Origin: an uncultured Lachnospiraceae bacterium
Lineage (GTDB): Bacteria > Bacillota > Clostridia > Lachnospirales > Lachnospiraceae
Assembly (NCBI GenBank): GCA_947589095.1
Contig: CANQBX010000013.1
Coordinates: 1-64,000 of the forward strand
Reading direction: 5' to 3'
DNA length: 64,000 bases
Positions within the stretch are counted from its first letter, which is position 1. Each line of letters opens with the position of its first letter. The notes under the pieces are model-generated. The model did not search any database. It was not told where the DNA came from and saw only the letters and a program-made list of their open reading frames with translations. Shown here one piece after another: positions 27,369 to 37,437 of this stretch. The position numbers were made by a program, and so were the translations under genes.

Positions 27369-28958
27369 ATGAAGATAGCAGAAGGTTTGGCCGGATTAAA
27401 TTATCAGGTGTTACTGGGGGACGACAACGCGGAGGTATCGGAAGTCATTTACGATTCCCGAAAGGCGGAGCCGGGGGCGGTGTTCGTCTGCATGATGGGA
27501 ACGAAGATCGACTCCCATGATTTTATTCCCCAGGTGCTTGAGAAGGGGACGCGGGTATTTGTGGTGGAAAAGGAACCGGATGCGGGAACGATGGCGCTTC
27601 TGCGCGATGCGCAGGCCGAGCCGGTTACGGTCATCCGCGTGGAGAACGCCCGTTCCGCGCTTGCCCATCTGTCGGCGGCCCGTTTCGGCTATCCGGCCCG
27701 GAAGATGACCTGCATCGGCGTCACCGGCACCAAGGGGAAGACGACTACGACCTATATGATCAAGGCGATTCTGGAAGCAGCCGGGAAAAAGGTGGGGCTT
27801 ATCGGAACCGCGGGAGCCGTCATCGGGGAGCATACTTATCCCACGGCCAATACAACGCCGGAATCCTATGAGCTGCATCGCTATTTCGCCCGGATGGCGG
27901 AAGAGGGCTGCGAGTATATGATCATGGAGGTCTCGTCCCAGGGGCTTAAGATGCACCGGGTGGACGGCATTGAATTTGACTACGGCCTGTTTACGAATAT
28001 TTCCAATGACCATATCGGGCCCAATGAACACGCCAGTTTTGAGGAGTATCTGTATTATAAATCCAAGCTGCTGAATCTCTGCCGGGTTGGCCTGATTAAC
28101 CGGGATGATGCGCATTACACGGAGATCGTGAAGCAGGTGGAGGAAAATATGGCGGCTTACGGCGAGGCGGCGAAACTGCTCCCTGATGGCGCTGCCGCGG
28201 ATGCCGCGTTTGAGATCGCGGCGGACGGAAAGTACGCCTGCTACACTTACGCGCTCGATAACAAAGCGGATTTCATGGCTGATGATATCCGGTATGTGTC
28301 GGAGCCGGACTTCGTCGGACTGGATTTTAAGGTGAGCGGAAAGTACGATCTGGAGGTGCGGGTCAATATTCCCGGCCGGTTTAACGTCTATAACGCGCTG
28401 GCGGCGGTGTCGGTCTGCAGCTTCTTAAATCTTCCGAAAGAGAAGATCTGCCACGCCCTGGAACATCTCTACGTCAACGGACGCATGGAGATCGTCCATA
28501 CGTCGGAGCGCTGCACGGTCATCGTGGACTACGCCCATAACGCGGTCAGCATGGAGAGTCTTCTGCTGACACTTCGGGATTACCATCCGAAGAGACTTGT
28601 CTGCGTCTTCGGATGCGGCGGCAACCGGTCGAAGGACCGGCGCTATTCCATGGGCGAGATCGGAGGAAGGCTGGCGGACCTGTGCATTCTGACGGCGGAT
28701 AATTCCCGGTTCGAGAAGGTGGAGGATATCCTGGCGGATATCCGCGGCAGCATCGAGAGGACCGGCGGCGCGTTCCTCGAGATCCCGGACCGGAGGGAAG
28801 CCATCGAGTACAGCATCGTGAACGCCCAGCCCGGCGATATGATCGCCGTGATCGGCAAGGGGCACGAGGATTATCAGGAGATCAACGGCGTGCGGTACCC
28901 GTTCCTCGACCGGCAGGTCATTGAGGAAGTCGTAGCGAAACTGGAAGGCGGTAAATAG
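27369..28958 (+). CDS. murE: MurE-type UDP-N-acetylmuramyl-peptide ligase
   Basis: A 529-residue Mur ligase that adds the third amino acid to the cell-wall precursor. The P-loop is VTGTKGKTTTTYMI, and EVSSQGLKMHR and the C-terminal VDYAHN and VIGKGHEDYQ are in place. The residue-3 specificity motif, DNPR in DAP-adding enzymes, reads DNSR here, so preference for meso-DAP is likely but not certain. The ATG at 27369 follows GGAGG. It is followed after one base by murF, so the pair is an operon. Confidence 0.88.
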   Translation: MKIAEGLAGLNYQVLLGDDNAEVSEVIYDSRKAEPGAVFVCMMGTKIDSHDFIPQVLEKGTRVFVVEKEPDAGTMALLRDAQAEPVTVIRVENARSALAHLSAARFGYPARKMTCIGVTGTKGKTTTTYMIKAILEAAGKKVGLIGTAGAVIGEHTYPTANTTPESYELHRYFARMAEEGCEYMIMEVSSQGLKMHRVDGIEFDYGLFTNISNDHIGPNEHASFEEYLYYKSKLLNLCRVGLINRDDAHYTEIVKQVEENMAAYGEAAKLLPDGAAADAAFEIAADGKYACYTYALDNKADFMADDIRYVSEPDFVGLDFKVSGKYDLEVRVNIPGRFNVYNALAAVSVCSFLNLPKEKICHALEHLYVNGRMEIVHTSERCTVIVDYAHNAVSMESLLLTLRDYHPKRLVCVFGCGGNRSKDRRYSMGEIGGRLADLCILTADNSRFEKVEDILADIRGSIERTGGAFLEIPDRREAIEYSIVNAQPGDMIAVIGKGHEDYQEINGVRYPFLDRQVIEEVVAKLEGGK

Positions 28959-28959
28959 A

Positions 28960-30384
28960 ATGCAGAATTGGACGGTAAACGATCTGGTAAAGGCCTGCGG
29001 AGGCGTTCTGCTGTGCGGCGACGGCAATACGCCGGTGGAGCATATCAGCCTGGATTCCCGGAGGATGGAGGGCAGCGACCTTTTTGTGCCGCTGATCGGC
29101 GAGAAGGTGGACGCCCACCGGTTCATCCGGCAGGCGCTGGAGAACGGAGCCGTGGTTACGCTGACCAGCGAGCATGGCGCGAAGCAGCCGGTTCCGGTTG
29201 GCGACGATGGCGCCGTCGGCTTCGGCAAGGCGTGGATCGCCGTGGACGACACGAAGCTGGCGCTCCAGGCCATCGGCCGGGCGTACCGCAGGACCCTGAC
29301 GCTTCCGCTGATCGGCATCACCGGAAGCGTCGGCAAGACGACGACGAAAGAGATGGTGGCGGCCGCGCTGTCTGCCGGGCTTCGGGTTTACAAGACCTAC
29401 GGAAGCCGCAACAGCCAGGTAGGCGTGCCGATCACGATCACGGATATCGATAAGGAGGATCAGATCGGCGTCATCGAGCTCGGCATGAGCGAGCCGGGCG
29501 AGCTTACGGTCATCGCGGAGATGGCCCGGGTGGATGTGGCGGCCATTACCAATATCGGCGTGGCTCATATCGAGCAGCTCGGCTCCCAGGAGAATATTTT
29601 CAGGGAGAAAATGACGGTCCAGAACGGCTTAAAGGAAGGCGGGATCCTGCTGTTAAACGGCGACGATCCGTTCCTTAAAGACGCTGTGGCCAAGCCGGGC
29701 TGCCGGACGCTCTACTATGGAATGGGCGTAAACTGCGACTACCGGGCTGCGGATGTGCGGCTGGTGAACGGTTATCCGACCTTTACGGCGGTCTGCGGCC
29801 GGGATGGCGCGAAGCAGGTGGAAGTCCGGCTGAAGGTCATGGGCTCCCATCAGGTTCAGAACGCGATGGTGGCGCTGGCTGTGGCGGATCTTTACGGCGT
29901 CGATCTGAAGGCGGCGGCGGAGTCCCTGGGGCGGTTTGCCGGCATGAAAGGGCGGCAGCAGGTGCATCATTTTGACGGCGTTACGCTGATCGACGATACG
30001 TATAATGCCAATCCGGTCTCCATGAAGGGGGCCATCGATAATCTGACGGCGGTGGAGGACTGCCGCCGCCGGATCGCCCTGCTGGCGGATATGAAGGAGC
30101 TGGGAGCGGAGAGCGTCCGTTTCCACCGGGAGGTGGGAGAGTATCTGGGGGCGCGGCCCGTCGGGCTTTTAGTGACATACGGGGAGCTGGCGAAGGAGAT
30201 CGAAGCGGGGGCGCTTAAGGCGAATCCGAAGCTTTCGGTACGCCATTTTAAGGAATCGGAGAAAGAAGAGATGGAGCGGTGGATCGCCGGGGAGCTTAAG
30301 GCCGGCGACTGTATCCTGATGAAGGGCTCCAACAGCATGAATCTGGGAGAAGCGGCAGATTATGTATGCCAACGTCATCATTGA
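28960..30384 (+). CDS. murF: UDP-N-acetylmuramoyl-tripeptide-D-Ala-D-Ala ligase
   Basis: A 474-residue Mur ligase adding D-Ala-D-Ala to complete the pentapeptide precursor in the cytoplasm. The P-loop is ITGSVGKTTTKEM, followed by the family motifs GSRNSQVGVP, IELGMSEPGE, ITNIGVAHIE and DDTYNANPVSM, and GSNSMNLG near the end. Length is normal. It begins one base after murE and its last 23 bases overlap priA. Confidence 0.95.
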   Translation: MQNWTVNDLVKACGGVLLCGDGNTPVEHISLDSRRMEGSDLFVPLIGEKVDAHRFIRQALENGAVVTLTSEHGAKQPVPVGDDGAVGFGKAWIAVDDTKLALQAIGRAYRRTLTLPLIGITGSVGKTTTKEMVAAALSAGLRVYKTYGSRNSQVGVPITITDIDKEDQIGVIELGMSEPGELTVIAEMARVDVAAITNIGVAHIEQLGSQENIFREKMTVQNGLKEGGILLLNGDDPFLKDAVAKPGCRTLYYGMGVNCDYRAADVRLVNGYPTFTAVCGRDGAKQVEVRLKVMGSHQVQNAMVALAVADLYGVDLKAAAESLGRFAGMKGRQQVHHFDGVTLIDDTYNANPVSMKGAIDNLTAVEDCRRRIALLADMKELGAESVRFHREVGEYLGARPVGLLVTYGELAKEIEAGALKANPKLSVRHFKESEKEEMERWIAGELKAGDCILMKGSNSMNLGEAADYVCQRHH

Positions 30385-32617
30385 CATTTCCCACGAGAAG
30401 GTGGACCGGACGTTCCAGTACCGGATCCCGGAGGAACTGGCGGATCAGATACAGGTGGGCGTGCGGGTGCGGATCCCCTTCGGCGCGGGGAATCATGAGC
30501 GGAAAGGGTACGTGGTGGAGATCACGGACCGGGCGGAATGGAATACGGAGCAGATCAAGGAGATCGCCGGGATCGTGCCGGGAAGCGTAACGGGACAGTC
30601 CCAGCTGATCCGGCTTGCCTGGTGGATGAAGGAACGGTACGGTTCCACGATGAACCAGGCGCTTAAAACGGTGCTTCCGGTAAAGCAGAAGGTGCAGAAG
30701 AGGGAGGACCGTCTGCTTGTATGCCTGCTTTCGAAAAATGAGCTGCAGGCGGCCGTCGGCGAGGCGTCGCGGAAGAAATACAGAGCCAGGGAGAGGCTTC
30801 TGCGGGCGTTTCTTGAAAGCCCCCGGATTCCCTACGGGATCGCCCTGCGGCAGATGGATCTGACGGCGGCGACGCTGAAACCGCTTCTGGAAAAAGGCGT
30901 GGTCGGGCTGCAGGCGCGGACGGTGGAGCGGAGCCCGGTGGAGTCCCTGAAGAAGATCCGGCCGCAGTCCGGACGCAGCGCAGCCATATGTAGGCTGAAT
31001 CCGGAGCAGCAGGCCATAGTCGATGATTTTACGGCCCGCTATGACCGCGGCGACCGCCGGACATCGCTGATCTACGGTGTTACCGGCAGCGGCAAGACGG
31101 AAGTCTATATGGAGCTGATCGATCATGTGCTCAGCCAGGGCCGGGAGGCTATCGTGCTGATCCCGGAGATCGCGCTGACCTACCAGACGGTGCTCCGTTT
31201 CTACCGGCGGTTCGGCGATCTGGTGTCGGTCATCAATTCCCGGCTGTCGGCGGGGGAACGGTACGACCAGTTCGAACGGGCGTTAAGCGGCGATGTGCGC
31301 GTCATGATCGGTCCCCGGTCGGCGCTTTTTACGCCGTTTCAGAACCTGGGTCTGATCGTGATCGACGAGGAGCATGAAAGCGCCTATAAGAGCGAGCTGT
31401 CACCCAGGTACCACGCCCGTGAGGTGGCGCAGGAGCGGGCGCGGATGAGCGGCGCCGCCCTGGTGCTGGGATCGGCGACGCCGTCGCTGGAAGCGTATTC
31501 GCGGGCGATTCAGGGAGGCGGGCCGGACGGAGCCGGCTACAGGCTCTACCGTCTCACGAAACGCGCGAAGGCGGGAAGCCGGATGGCCGATGTGCAGGTC
31601 GTGGATCTGCGGGAGGAACTGCGTGCCGGAAACAAATCCATTTTCAGCCGCGGGCTTAAGGCGGCTATGGAACGGGAGCTGGCCGCCGGGCACCAGGTCA
31701 TGCTTTTTTTAAACCGCCGGGGGTACTCGAATTTCGTTTCCTGCCGCAGCTGCGGACAGGCCATGAAATGTCCCCACTGCGACGTGACCCTGACGCTTCA
31801 CCGAAACGGCCGCCTGGTCTGCCATTACTGCGGCTACCAGGTCAGGGCGCCGGAGAAGTGCCCGTCCTGCGGTTCGCCGTATATCGCGGGCTTCGGTACC
31901 GGCACCCAGAAGATCGAGGCCATGACCCGGGAAATGTTCCCCATGGCGAGGATCCTGCGGATGGATCTGGATACGACGTCAAAAAAGGGCGGCCATGAAG
32001 AGATCCTGGCATCCTTCGCCGAAGGCGGGGCCGATATCCTGGTGGGGACCCAGATGATCGTCAAAGGTCATGATTTTCCGAACGTGACGCTGGTGGGGAT
32101 CCTTGCGGCGGATCTGTCCCTGTACTCTTCGGATTTCCGGTGCGGGGAGAGAACATTCCAGCTGCTGACCCAGGCGGCGGGCCGGGCCGGGAGGGACGAG
32201 ACGCCGGGACAGGTGATTATCCAGACCTACAGTCCGGCGCATTATGCCATCGACTGCGCTGCCAGACAGGATTACGAGGCATTCTACCAGAAGGAGATGG
32301 CTTACCGGCAGGTGCTTCACTATCCGCCGGTCTGCGAGCTTCTGTCCGTGCTCGTATCGTCCCGGGACGAGAGGACGCTTGACGCGGCGGTATCGCAGCT
32401 TCACAGCTGGGTCGCGGAAATGCCGGAAGCGGCGCAGGTACGGCTGATCGGGCCGGCGGAGGCGCCCATTTACAAAGTTAATGATATCTACAGAAAAATT
32501 TTATATATGAAACAGGAAAACTATGATATACTAGTAAAGATAAAGAACCGTCTGGACGATTTAAGCGGCCGGGCGGAATGGTATGACCGTGTGATGATGC
32601 AGTTTGATTTTGCTTAG
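30362..32617 (+). CDS. priA: Primosomal replication restart helicase PriA
   Basis: A 751-residue superfamily 2 helicase that reloads the replisome at stalled forks. The N-terminal DNA-binding part (VDRTFQYRIPEEL) is followed by Walker A YGVTGSGKTE near 240, DEEH near 335, two pairs of C-x2-C zinc-binding cysteines (CRSCGQAMKCPHC; CHYCG; CPSCGS) and the C-terminal VGTQMIVKGHDFPNVTLV and QAAGRAGR motifs. Complete. It starts inside murF. Confidence 0.96.
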   Translation: MYANVIIDISHEKVDRTFQYRIPEELADQIQVGVRVRIPFGAGNHERKGYVVEITDRAEWNTEQIKEIAGIVPGSVTGQSQLIRLAWWMKERYGSTMNQALKTVLPVKQKVQKREDRLLVCLLSKNELQAAVGEASRKKYRARERLLRAFLESPRIPYGIALRQMDLTAATLKPLLEKGVVGLQARTVERSPVESLKKIRPQSGRSAAICRLNPEQQAIVDDFTARYDRGDRRTSLIYGVTGSGKTEVYMELIDHVLSQGREAIVLIPEIALTYQTVLRFYRRFGDLVSVINSRLSAGERYDQFERALSGDVRVMIGPRSALFTPFQNLGLIVIDEEHESAYKSELSPRYHAREVAQERARMSGAALVLGSATPSLEAYSRAIQGGGPDGAGYRLYRLTKRAKAGSRMADVQVVDLREELRAGNKSIFSRGLKAAMERELAAGHQVMLFLNRRGYSNFVSCRSCGQAMKCPHCDVTLTLHRNGRLVCHYCGYQVRAPEKCPSCGSPYIAGFGTGTQKIEAMTREMFPMARILRMDLDTTSKKGGHEEILASFAEGGADILVGTQMIVKGHDFPNVTLVGILAADLSLYSSDFRCGERTFQLLTQAAGRAGRDETPGQVIIQTYSPAHYAIDCAARQDYEAFYQKEMAYRQVLHYPPVCELLSVLVSSRDERTLDAAVSQLHSWVAEMPEAAQVRLIGPAEAPIYKVNDIYRKILYMKQENYDILVKIKNRLDDLSGRAEWYDRVMMQFDFA

Positions 32618-32650
32618 AGCGGGAGAACCGCGAAAACAGGAGGACAGGCT

Positions 32651-33154
32651 ATGGCGATCCGTAATATCCGGACCATAGGAGACGAGATTCTGACGAAGGA
32701 ATGCAAGCCGGTGAAGTTTATGACTCCCCGGATTTCGATGCTGATTGAAGATATGTTTGAGACGATGTACGCCCAGGACGGCGCGGGACTGGCGGCGCCC
32801 CAGGTGGGAATCCTGAAGCAGGTAGTGGTCATCGATGTGGGCGACGAGGAAGGGCAGCCGTATGTGCTGATCAACCCGGAGATCGTTTCCACGGAGGGCA
32901 GTCAGACTGGCAACGAAGGGTGTCTGAGCGTCCCCGGCAAGTTCGGCGTGGTGACCCGGCCGGAGAAGGTAAAGGTTAAGGCGCTTGACGAGCATATGAA
33001 GCCGTTCGAGCTGGAGGCGGAGGGGCTTCTGGCCCGCTGTATCTGCCATGAGTGCGATCATCTCCACGGGACGCTTTATGTGGATCTGGCGGAGGACGGT
33101 CTTCATGACAATTCGGAGCTCGCCGATGCGGAGGAAGAGGGAGAGAACGAATGA
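32651..33154 (+). CDS. def: Peptide deformylase
   Basis: A 167-residue metalloenzyme that removes the formyl group from new proteins. All three motifs are present: GAGLAAPQVG, EGCLSVPG and HECDH. The ~15 C-terminal residues are acidic (LADAEEEGENE). The next gene, fmt, overlaps it by four bases (ATGA), the common def-fmt pair. Confidence 0.97.
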   Translation: MAIRNIRTIGDEILTKECKPVKFMTPRISMLIEDMFETMYAQDGAGLAAPQVGILKQVVVIDVGDEEGQPYVLINPEIVSTEGSQTGNEGCLSVPGKFGVVTRPEKVKVKALDEHMKPFELEAEGLLARCICHECDHLHGTLYVDLAEDGLHDNSELADAEEEGENE

Positions 33155-34098
33155 GGATCGTGTTTATGGGAACGCCGGATTTCGCGGTGCCGGTGCTCGA
33201 GGCCGTCGCGGCCGCGGGACACAGCGTCGCGGGCGTGGTGACCCAGCCGGATAAGCCGAAGGGACGCGGAGGAGCGGTTCAGATGACGCCGGTGAAGGAG
33301 AAGGCGCTGGAGATGGGGCTTTCGGTCTACCAGCCGGCGAAGGTACGGGAACCGGAATTTGTGGAGTTTTTGCGTGGGCTTGCCGCGGACGTGTTCGTGG
33401 TGGCGGCCTTCGGCCAGATCCTGCCGGGGGCGGTGCTTGCGCTTCCGCGTCTGGGTTGCGTGAACGTTCATTCGTCGCTTCTTCCGAAGTACCGGGGCGC
33501 GGCGCCGATCCAGTGGGCGATCATCGACGGCGCGAAGGAGACCGGCGTGACCACGATGATGATGGATGAAGGGCTGGACACCGGCGATATACTGGAGCAG
33601 GCGGCGGTTCCCATAGAACCGGACGAGACCGGCGGCAGTCTTCATGATAAGCTGAGCGCGCTTGGGGCGAAGCTGATCGTATCCACGCTTGAAAAGCTGG
33701 AGAACGGCACGGTATCGCGGATCCCCCAGACCGATGAGGGAACCTGCTATGCGAAGATGCTTAAGAAGAGCATGGGCGATATCGACTGGTCCATGGACGC
33801 GGAGGCCATCGAGCGGCTGATAAGGGGCTTAAGCCCCTGGCCGGGCACCTATACCGGGTGGAACGGGAAGACGCTTAAGATCTGGAAGGCGCAGGTGGTG
33901 CCGGAGGAAAGCGGCGGCGTCTGCGGCCAGGTATTCCTGGCGGATAAGGGCTGTTTGTATGTGAAATGCGGGAAAGGAGCGCTGTCACTTACGGAGCTTC
34001 AGCCGGAAGGCAGGAAGCGTATGGCGGCGGACGCGTTCCTGCGGGGATATCCGGTGGAGGAGGGAACCGTGTTTACAGGAAGCGGCAGCCGGAGCTGA
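33151..34098 (+). CDS. fmt: Methionyl-tRNA formyltransferase
   Basis: A 315-residue enzyme that formylates initiator Met-tRNA using 10-formyl-THF. The N-terminal formyltransferase fold shows MGTPDFAVPVLE and the signature NVHSSLLPKYRGAAPIQWAI (the Asn/His pair), then GDILEQ, with a C-terminal OB-type domain (SPWPGTYTGWNGKTLKIWKA). Translationally coupled to def. Confidence 0.97.
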   Translation: MRIVFMGTPDFAVPVLEAVAAAGHSVAGVVTQPDKPKGRGGAVQMTPVKEKALEMGLSVYQPAKVREPEFVEFLRGLAADVFVVAAFGQILPGAVLALPRLGCVNVHSSLLPKYRGAAPIQWAIIDGAKETGVTTMMMDEGLDTGDILEQAAVPIEPDETGGSLHDKLSALGAKLIVSTLEKLENGTVSRIPQTDEGTCYAKMLKKSMGDIDWSMDAEAIERLIRGLSPWPGTYTGWNGKTLKIWKAQVVPEESGGVCGQVFLADKGCLYVKCGKGALSLTELQPEGRKRMAADAFLRGYPVEEGTVFTGSGSRS

Positions 34099-34165
34099 TT
34101 GTAAAGAATCTGTCCGCCGGACGGCACAGAAGCGGCGGAACGGTTTACAGAAAGGGGCGAATGAT

Positions 34166-34897
34166 ATGCCATACGGTTATGGTTACGGAATGGGCTATGG
34201 GTATTATGGTTTTGACTGGACGATCCTTCTGGTTCTGATCGGCGCGGCCCTGTCCATGTGGGCGTCCGCGCGGGTGAACGGTACATTTCAGAAATATTCT
34301 TCGGTTCGCAGCATGACGGGGATGACCGGCGCGGAAGCCGCCAGGAGACTTCTGAATTCCCAGGGGATTTTCGATGTGACGATCCAGCATGTGGCGGGGA
34401 AGCTGACGGATCATTACGATCCGGGAACGAAGACGGTGAATCTGTCCGACGCGGTCTATAATTCCACGTCGGTGTCGGCCATCGGCGTGGCGGCCCATGA
34501 GTGCGGCCACGCGATGCAGGACAATGAAGGCTATGCGCCGCTGCGGATGCGGGCCGCGTTTGTGCCTGTTGTGAACTTTGGAAGCATGCTTTCCTGGCCC
34601 CTGATCCTGATCGGACTGCTTGTGGGCGGAGCGGGCAGCACGATCGTCAATATCGGTATCTGGATGTTTGTGCTGGTAGTGCTGTTTCAGCTGATCACGC
34701 TGCCGGTCGAGTTCAATGCATCCTCCCGCGCGGTAAAGCTTCTGGACAGCGTGGGGATTCTCCATGGAGAGGAAGTGGAGCAGACCCGCAAGGTCTTAGG
34801 CAGCGCGGCGCTGACCTATGTGGCGGCGGCCGCTACCGCGATCCTCCAGCTCCTGCGTCTGGTGATCCTGTTCGGAGGAAGACGGCGTGACAACTGA
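34166..34897 (+). CDS. Membrane zinc metallopeptidase, YugP family
   Basis: A 243-residue membrane protein of the Zn_peptidase_2 family. It has a Tyr/Gly-rich N-terminus, a first helix (WTILLVLIGAALSMW), the zinc motif AAHECGHAMQ, and further helices (LSWPLILIGLLVGGA, IGIWMFVLVVLFQLI, ILQLLRLVILF). The protease role is inferred from the motif; substrates are unknown. Common between fmt and rsmB in Clostridia. Its end overlaps the rsmB start by 11 bases. Confidence 0.9.
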   Translation: MPYGYGYGMGYGYYGFDWTILLVLIGAALSMWASARVNGTFQKYSSVRSMTGMTGAEAARRLLNSQGIFDVTIQHVAGKLTDHYDPGTKTVNLSDAVYNSTSVSAIGVAAHECGHAMQDNEGYAPLRMRAAFVPVVNFGSMLSWPLILIGLLVGGAGSTIVNIGIWMFVLVVLFQLITLPVEFNASSRAVKLLDSVGILHGEEVEQTRKVLGSAALTYVAAAATAILQLLRLVILFGGRRRDN

Positions 34898-36347
34898 GCG
34901 GACGGACGGGCAGCGGGGAGCCGGGGCGAAAGCGTCGGTCACTCCCAGGGAGCTGGCCCTGGATATTCTTATTGAGGTCCTGGAGCGCGGAGCGTTAAGC
35001 CATGTGGTGCTTCGCCAGGCTCTGTCCAAGTACCAGTATCTGGACAAGCAGGACCGCGCTTTTATCACGAGAGTGGTGGAAGGAACTCTGGAGTACCAGA
35101 TTCAGATCGACTATATCATAGACCGGTATTCCCGTACGAAGGTGCAGAAGATGAAACCTCTGATCCGCACGCTTCTGCGGATGTCGGTCTATCAGATTCT
35201 ATATATGGACCGGATCCCGGATTCCGCTGTCTGCAACGAGGCGGTGAAGCTGGCCGCGAAGCGCCGCTTCGAAGGACTGAAAGGATTCGTTAATGGAATC
35301 CTGCGGAGCATCGCCCGGGAGAAGGATGCGCAGAGTGCGGCCGGCGCGGTTAGCGGGACTGTTAAGGAAGACGGCGCGGATCCCTGGCCGGATGATTCCG
35401 TCCGGTACAGTATGCCCCGGTGGCTGATCGAACTGTGGACGGAGGCTTACGGGGAGGATGCGGCCCGCGGGATGCTCGAGGCGTTCCTTATGGAACGGCC
35501 GTTCAGCGTCCGCTGCAATCCGGACCGGGCTTCCGAAGAGGAGATCATGGAAAGCCTCCGTCTCCAGGGCGTGACCGTGATGAAGAACGCGTACGCGGAG
35601 GATATGCTGTATCTGGAGGATTTCGACTATCCGGAGCGGCTGACGGCGTTTCAGGCGGGACTTATCACGGCGCAGGATCTCAGTTCGGCATGTGTGGCGA
35701 AGGCAGCCGGACTGAAGGCGGGGGATACGGTGCTGGATGTGTGCGGCGCGCCGGGAGGCAAGGCGCTGCATGCGGCGTCGATCCTTCGAAGGCTCTGCCG
35801 GGACGGGCAGGCTGGAGACGCGTCGGAACCGGGACACATTTATGTCCGCGATATCAGCGAACGCAAGGCCGGAATGATCTGCGGGAATGTCAGCCGCTGC
35901 GGATATGAGGATCTGATCACGGTTCAGATCCGGGACGCTCTGGTTTTGGATGAGGACATGACGGAGAGGGCCGATGTGGTCTTCGCCGATCTGCCGTGTT
36001 CGGGCCTGGGGGTCATTGGCCGCAAGCCCGATATCAAAGGCCGCGTCCGGCCGGAGGATATCGACGCTCTGGCGGCGCTTCAGAGGCGGATCCTTTCGGT
36101 CGTATGGCAGTATGTAAAGCCGGGAGGCATTCTGGTGTACAGCACATGCACGGTCTCTCCGTGTGAGAACACCGGCAACCGGGACTGGTTCCTTGCGAAT
36201 CATCCGTTTGAACCGGTGGATATCACCGGAAGGCTGGGCAGGCGGATCGTCGCGGACACCATGACGGAAGGTTATATCCAGCTTCTTCCGGGACAGTACC
36301 CCTGCGACGGCTTTTTCCTGGCCGTCATGCGCAGGCACGCAGCATAA
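34887..36347 (+). CDS. rsmB: 16S rRNA m5C967 methyltransferase
   Basis: A 486-residue RNA methyltransferase. An N-terminal NusB-like domain (SPRELALDILIEV ... DRAFITRVVEGTLE) precedes the Rossmann domain with VLDVCGAPGGKALH, the first catalytic Cys in LPCSGLG and the second in YSTCTVSPCENT. There is a short low-complexity stretch near 150-165. The start is GTG at 34887 with GGAGG eight bases upstream, inside the metallopeptidase gene. Confidence 0.95.
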   Translation: MTTERTDGQRGAGAKASVTPRELALDILIEVLERGALSHVVLRQALSKYQYLDKQDRAFITRVVEGTLEYQIQIDYIIDRYSRTKVQKMKPLIRTLLRMSVYQILYMDRIPDSAVCNEAVKLAAKRRFEGLKGFVNGILRSIAREKDAQSAAGAVSGTVKEDGADPWPDDSVRYSMPRWLIELWTEAYGEDAARGMLEAFLMERPFSVRCNPDRASEEEIMESLRLQGVTVMKNAYAEDMLYLEDFDYPERLTAFQAGLITAQDLSSACVAKAAGLKAGDTVLDVCGAPGGKALHAASILRRLCRDGQAGDASEPGHIYVRDISERKAGMICGNVSRCGYEDLITVQIRDALVLDEDMTERADVVFADLPCSGLGVIGRKPDIKGRVRPEDIDALAALQRRILSVVWQYVKPGGILVYSTCTVSPCENTGNRDWFLANHPFEPVDITGRLGRRIVADTMTEGYIQLLPGQYPCDGFFLAVMRRHAA

Positions 36348-36359
36348 GAGAACAACGAC

Positions 36360-37403
36360 ATGGACAGTTTGAACAGAATTGACATTCGATCCCTAACCTT
36401 CGGCGAATTGTCGGAGGAAGTATGTGCCATGGGTCTTCCGGCCTACCGCGCCGGGCAGATCTATCAGTGGCTTCACGAAAAGCAGGCTGCATCCTTCGAG
36501 GAGATGACCAGTCTTCCGGCGGCTCTGCGGAGCCGTATGGAGGAACGCTTTGAACTGGTATGCCTAAGAGCGGTGGAGAGGAAGGTATCGGGAATCGACG
36601 GAACCAGAAAGTATCTTTTCGCCCTGCCGGACGGCAATGTGATCGAAAGCGTCCTGATGCGCTACAAACACGGCAATTCGGTCTGCATTTCCTCCCAGGT
36701 GGGTTGCAGGATGGGCTGCCGCTTCTGCGCCTCCACGCTGGACGGTCTGGTGAGAAGCTTAAGGCCGTCGGAAATGCTGGAGCAGATCTACAGGATCGGA
36801 CAGGATACCGGGGAGCGCGTCTCCCATGTAGTGGTCATGGGCAGCGGGGAGCCGCTTGACAATTACGATAATCTGATCCGTTTTATCCGGCTTCTGACGG
36901 ATGAGCGGGGACTTCATATCAGCCAGCGCAATATTACGGTTTCCACCTGCGGGCTGGTTCCGCAGATGCTTAAGCTGGCGGAGGAGGATCTGCAGATCAC
37001 GCTGGCCCTGTCGCTTCATGCCGTGAATGACGGAACCCGTCGGCAGCTGATGCCGGTCGCCAACCGCTACCCGCTGGACGAGGTGCTTGAGGCCTGCCAT
37101 ATATATTTTCAGAAGACCGGCCGCCGTATGACATTTGAATACAGTCTGGTCAGCGGCGTCAATGACAGCGCGGCGGATGCGGATGCCCTTGCGCGGCTTC
37201 TCAAGGACCAGCACGGACATGTCAACCTGATCCCGGTCAATCCGATCAAGGAGCGGGATTACGTCCAGTCCGAACGGAAAACCGTGGAGGCGTTTAAAAA
37301 TCATCTTGAAAAAAGCGGAATTAATGTTACTATAAGAAGGGAGATGGGCCGCGACATCAACGGAGCCTGCGGCCAGCTCCGAAGAAGCTATCTTACGTCA
37401 TAG
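36360..37403 (+). CDS. rlmN: Dual-specificity 23S rRNA/tRNA m2A methyltransferase
   Basis: A 347-residue radical SAM enzyme methylating A2503 of 23S rRNA and A37 of some tRNAs. The 4Fe-4S cysteines are in GCRMGCRFC (116, 120, 123), and the methyl-carrying Cys is in GACGQL near the C-terminus. The N-terminal RNA-binding part and MGSGEPLDNYDN are typical. It starts 12 bases after rsmB. Confidence 0.97.
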   Translation: MDSLNRIDIRSLTFGELSEEVCAMGLPAYRAGQIYQWLHEKQAASFEEMTSLPAALRSRMEERFELVCLRAVERKVSGIDGTRKYLFALPDGNVIESVLMRYKHGNSVCISSQVGCRMGCRFCASTLDGLVRSLRPSEMLEQIYRIGQDTGERVSHVVVMGSGEPLDNYDNLIRFIRLLTDERGLHISQRNITVSTCGLVPQMLKLAEEDLQITLALSLHAVNDGTRRQLMPVANRYPLDEVLEACHIYFQKTGRRMTFEYSLVSGVNDSAADADALARLLKDQHGHVNLIPVNPIKERDYVQSERKTVEAFKNHLEKSGINVTIRREMGRDINGACGQLRRSYLTS

Positions 37404-37437
37404 AGGGGCAGGATTTTATTTCGAAGGAGGGATGAGG

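Noticed and set aside
27139..27372. 77-residue plus-strand open frame before murE
   Set aside because: No ribosome binding site, no recognisable domain, spans a promoter candidate and hairpin, and overlaps the murE start.
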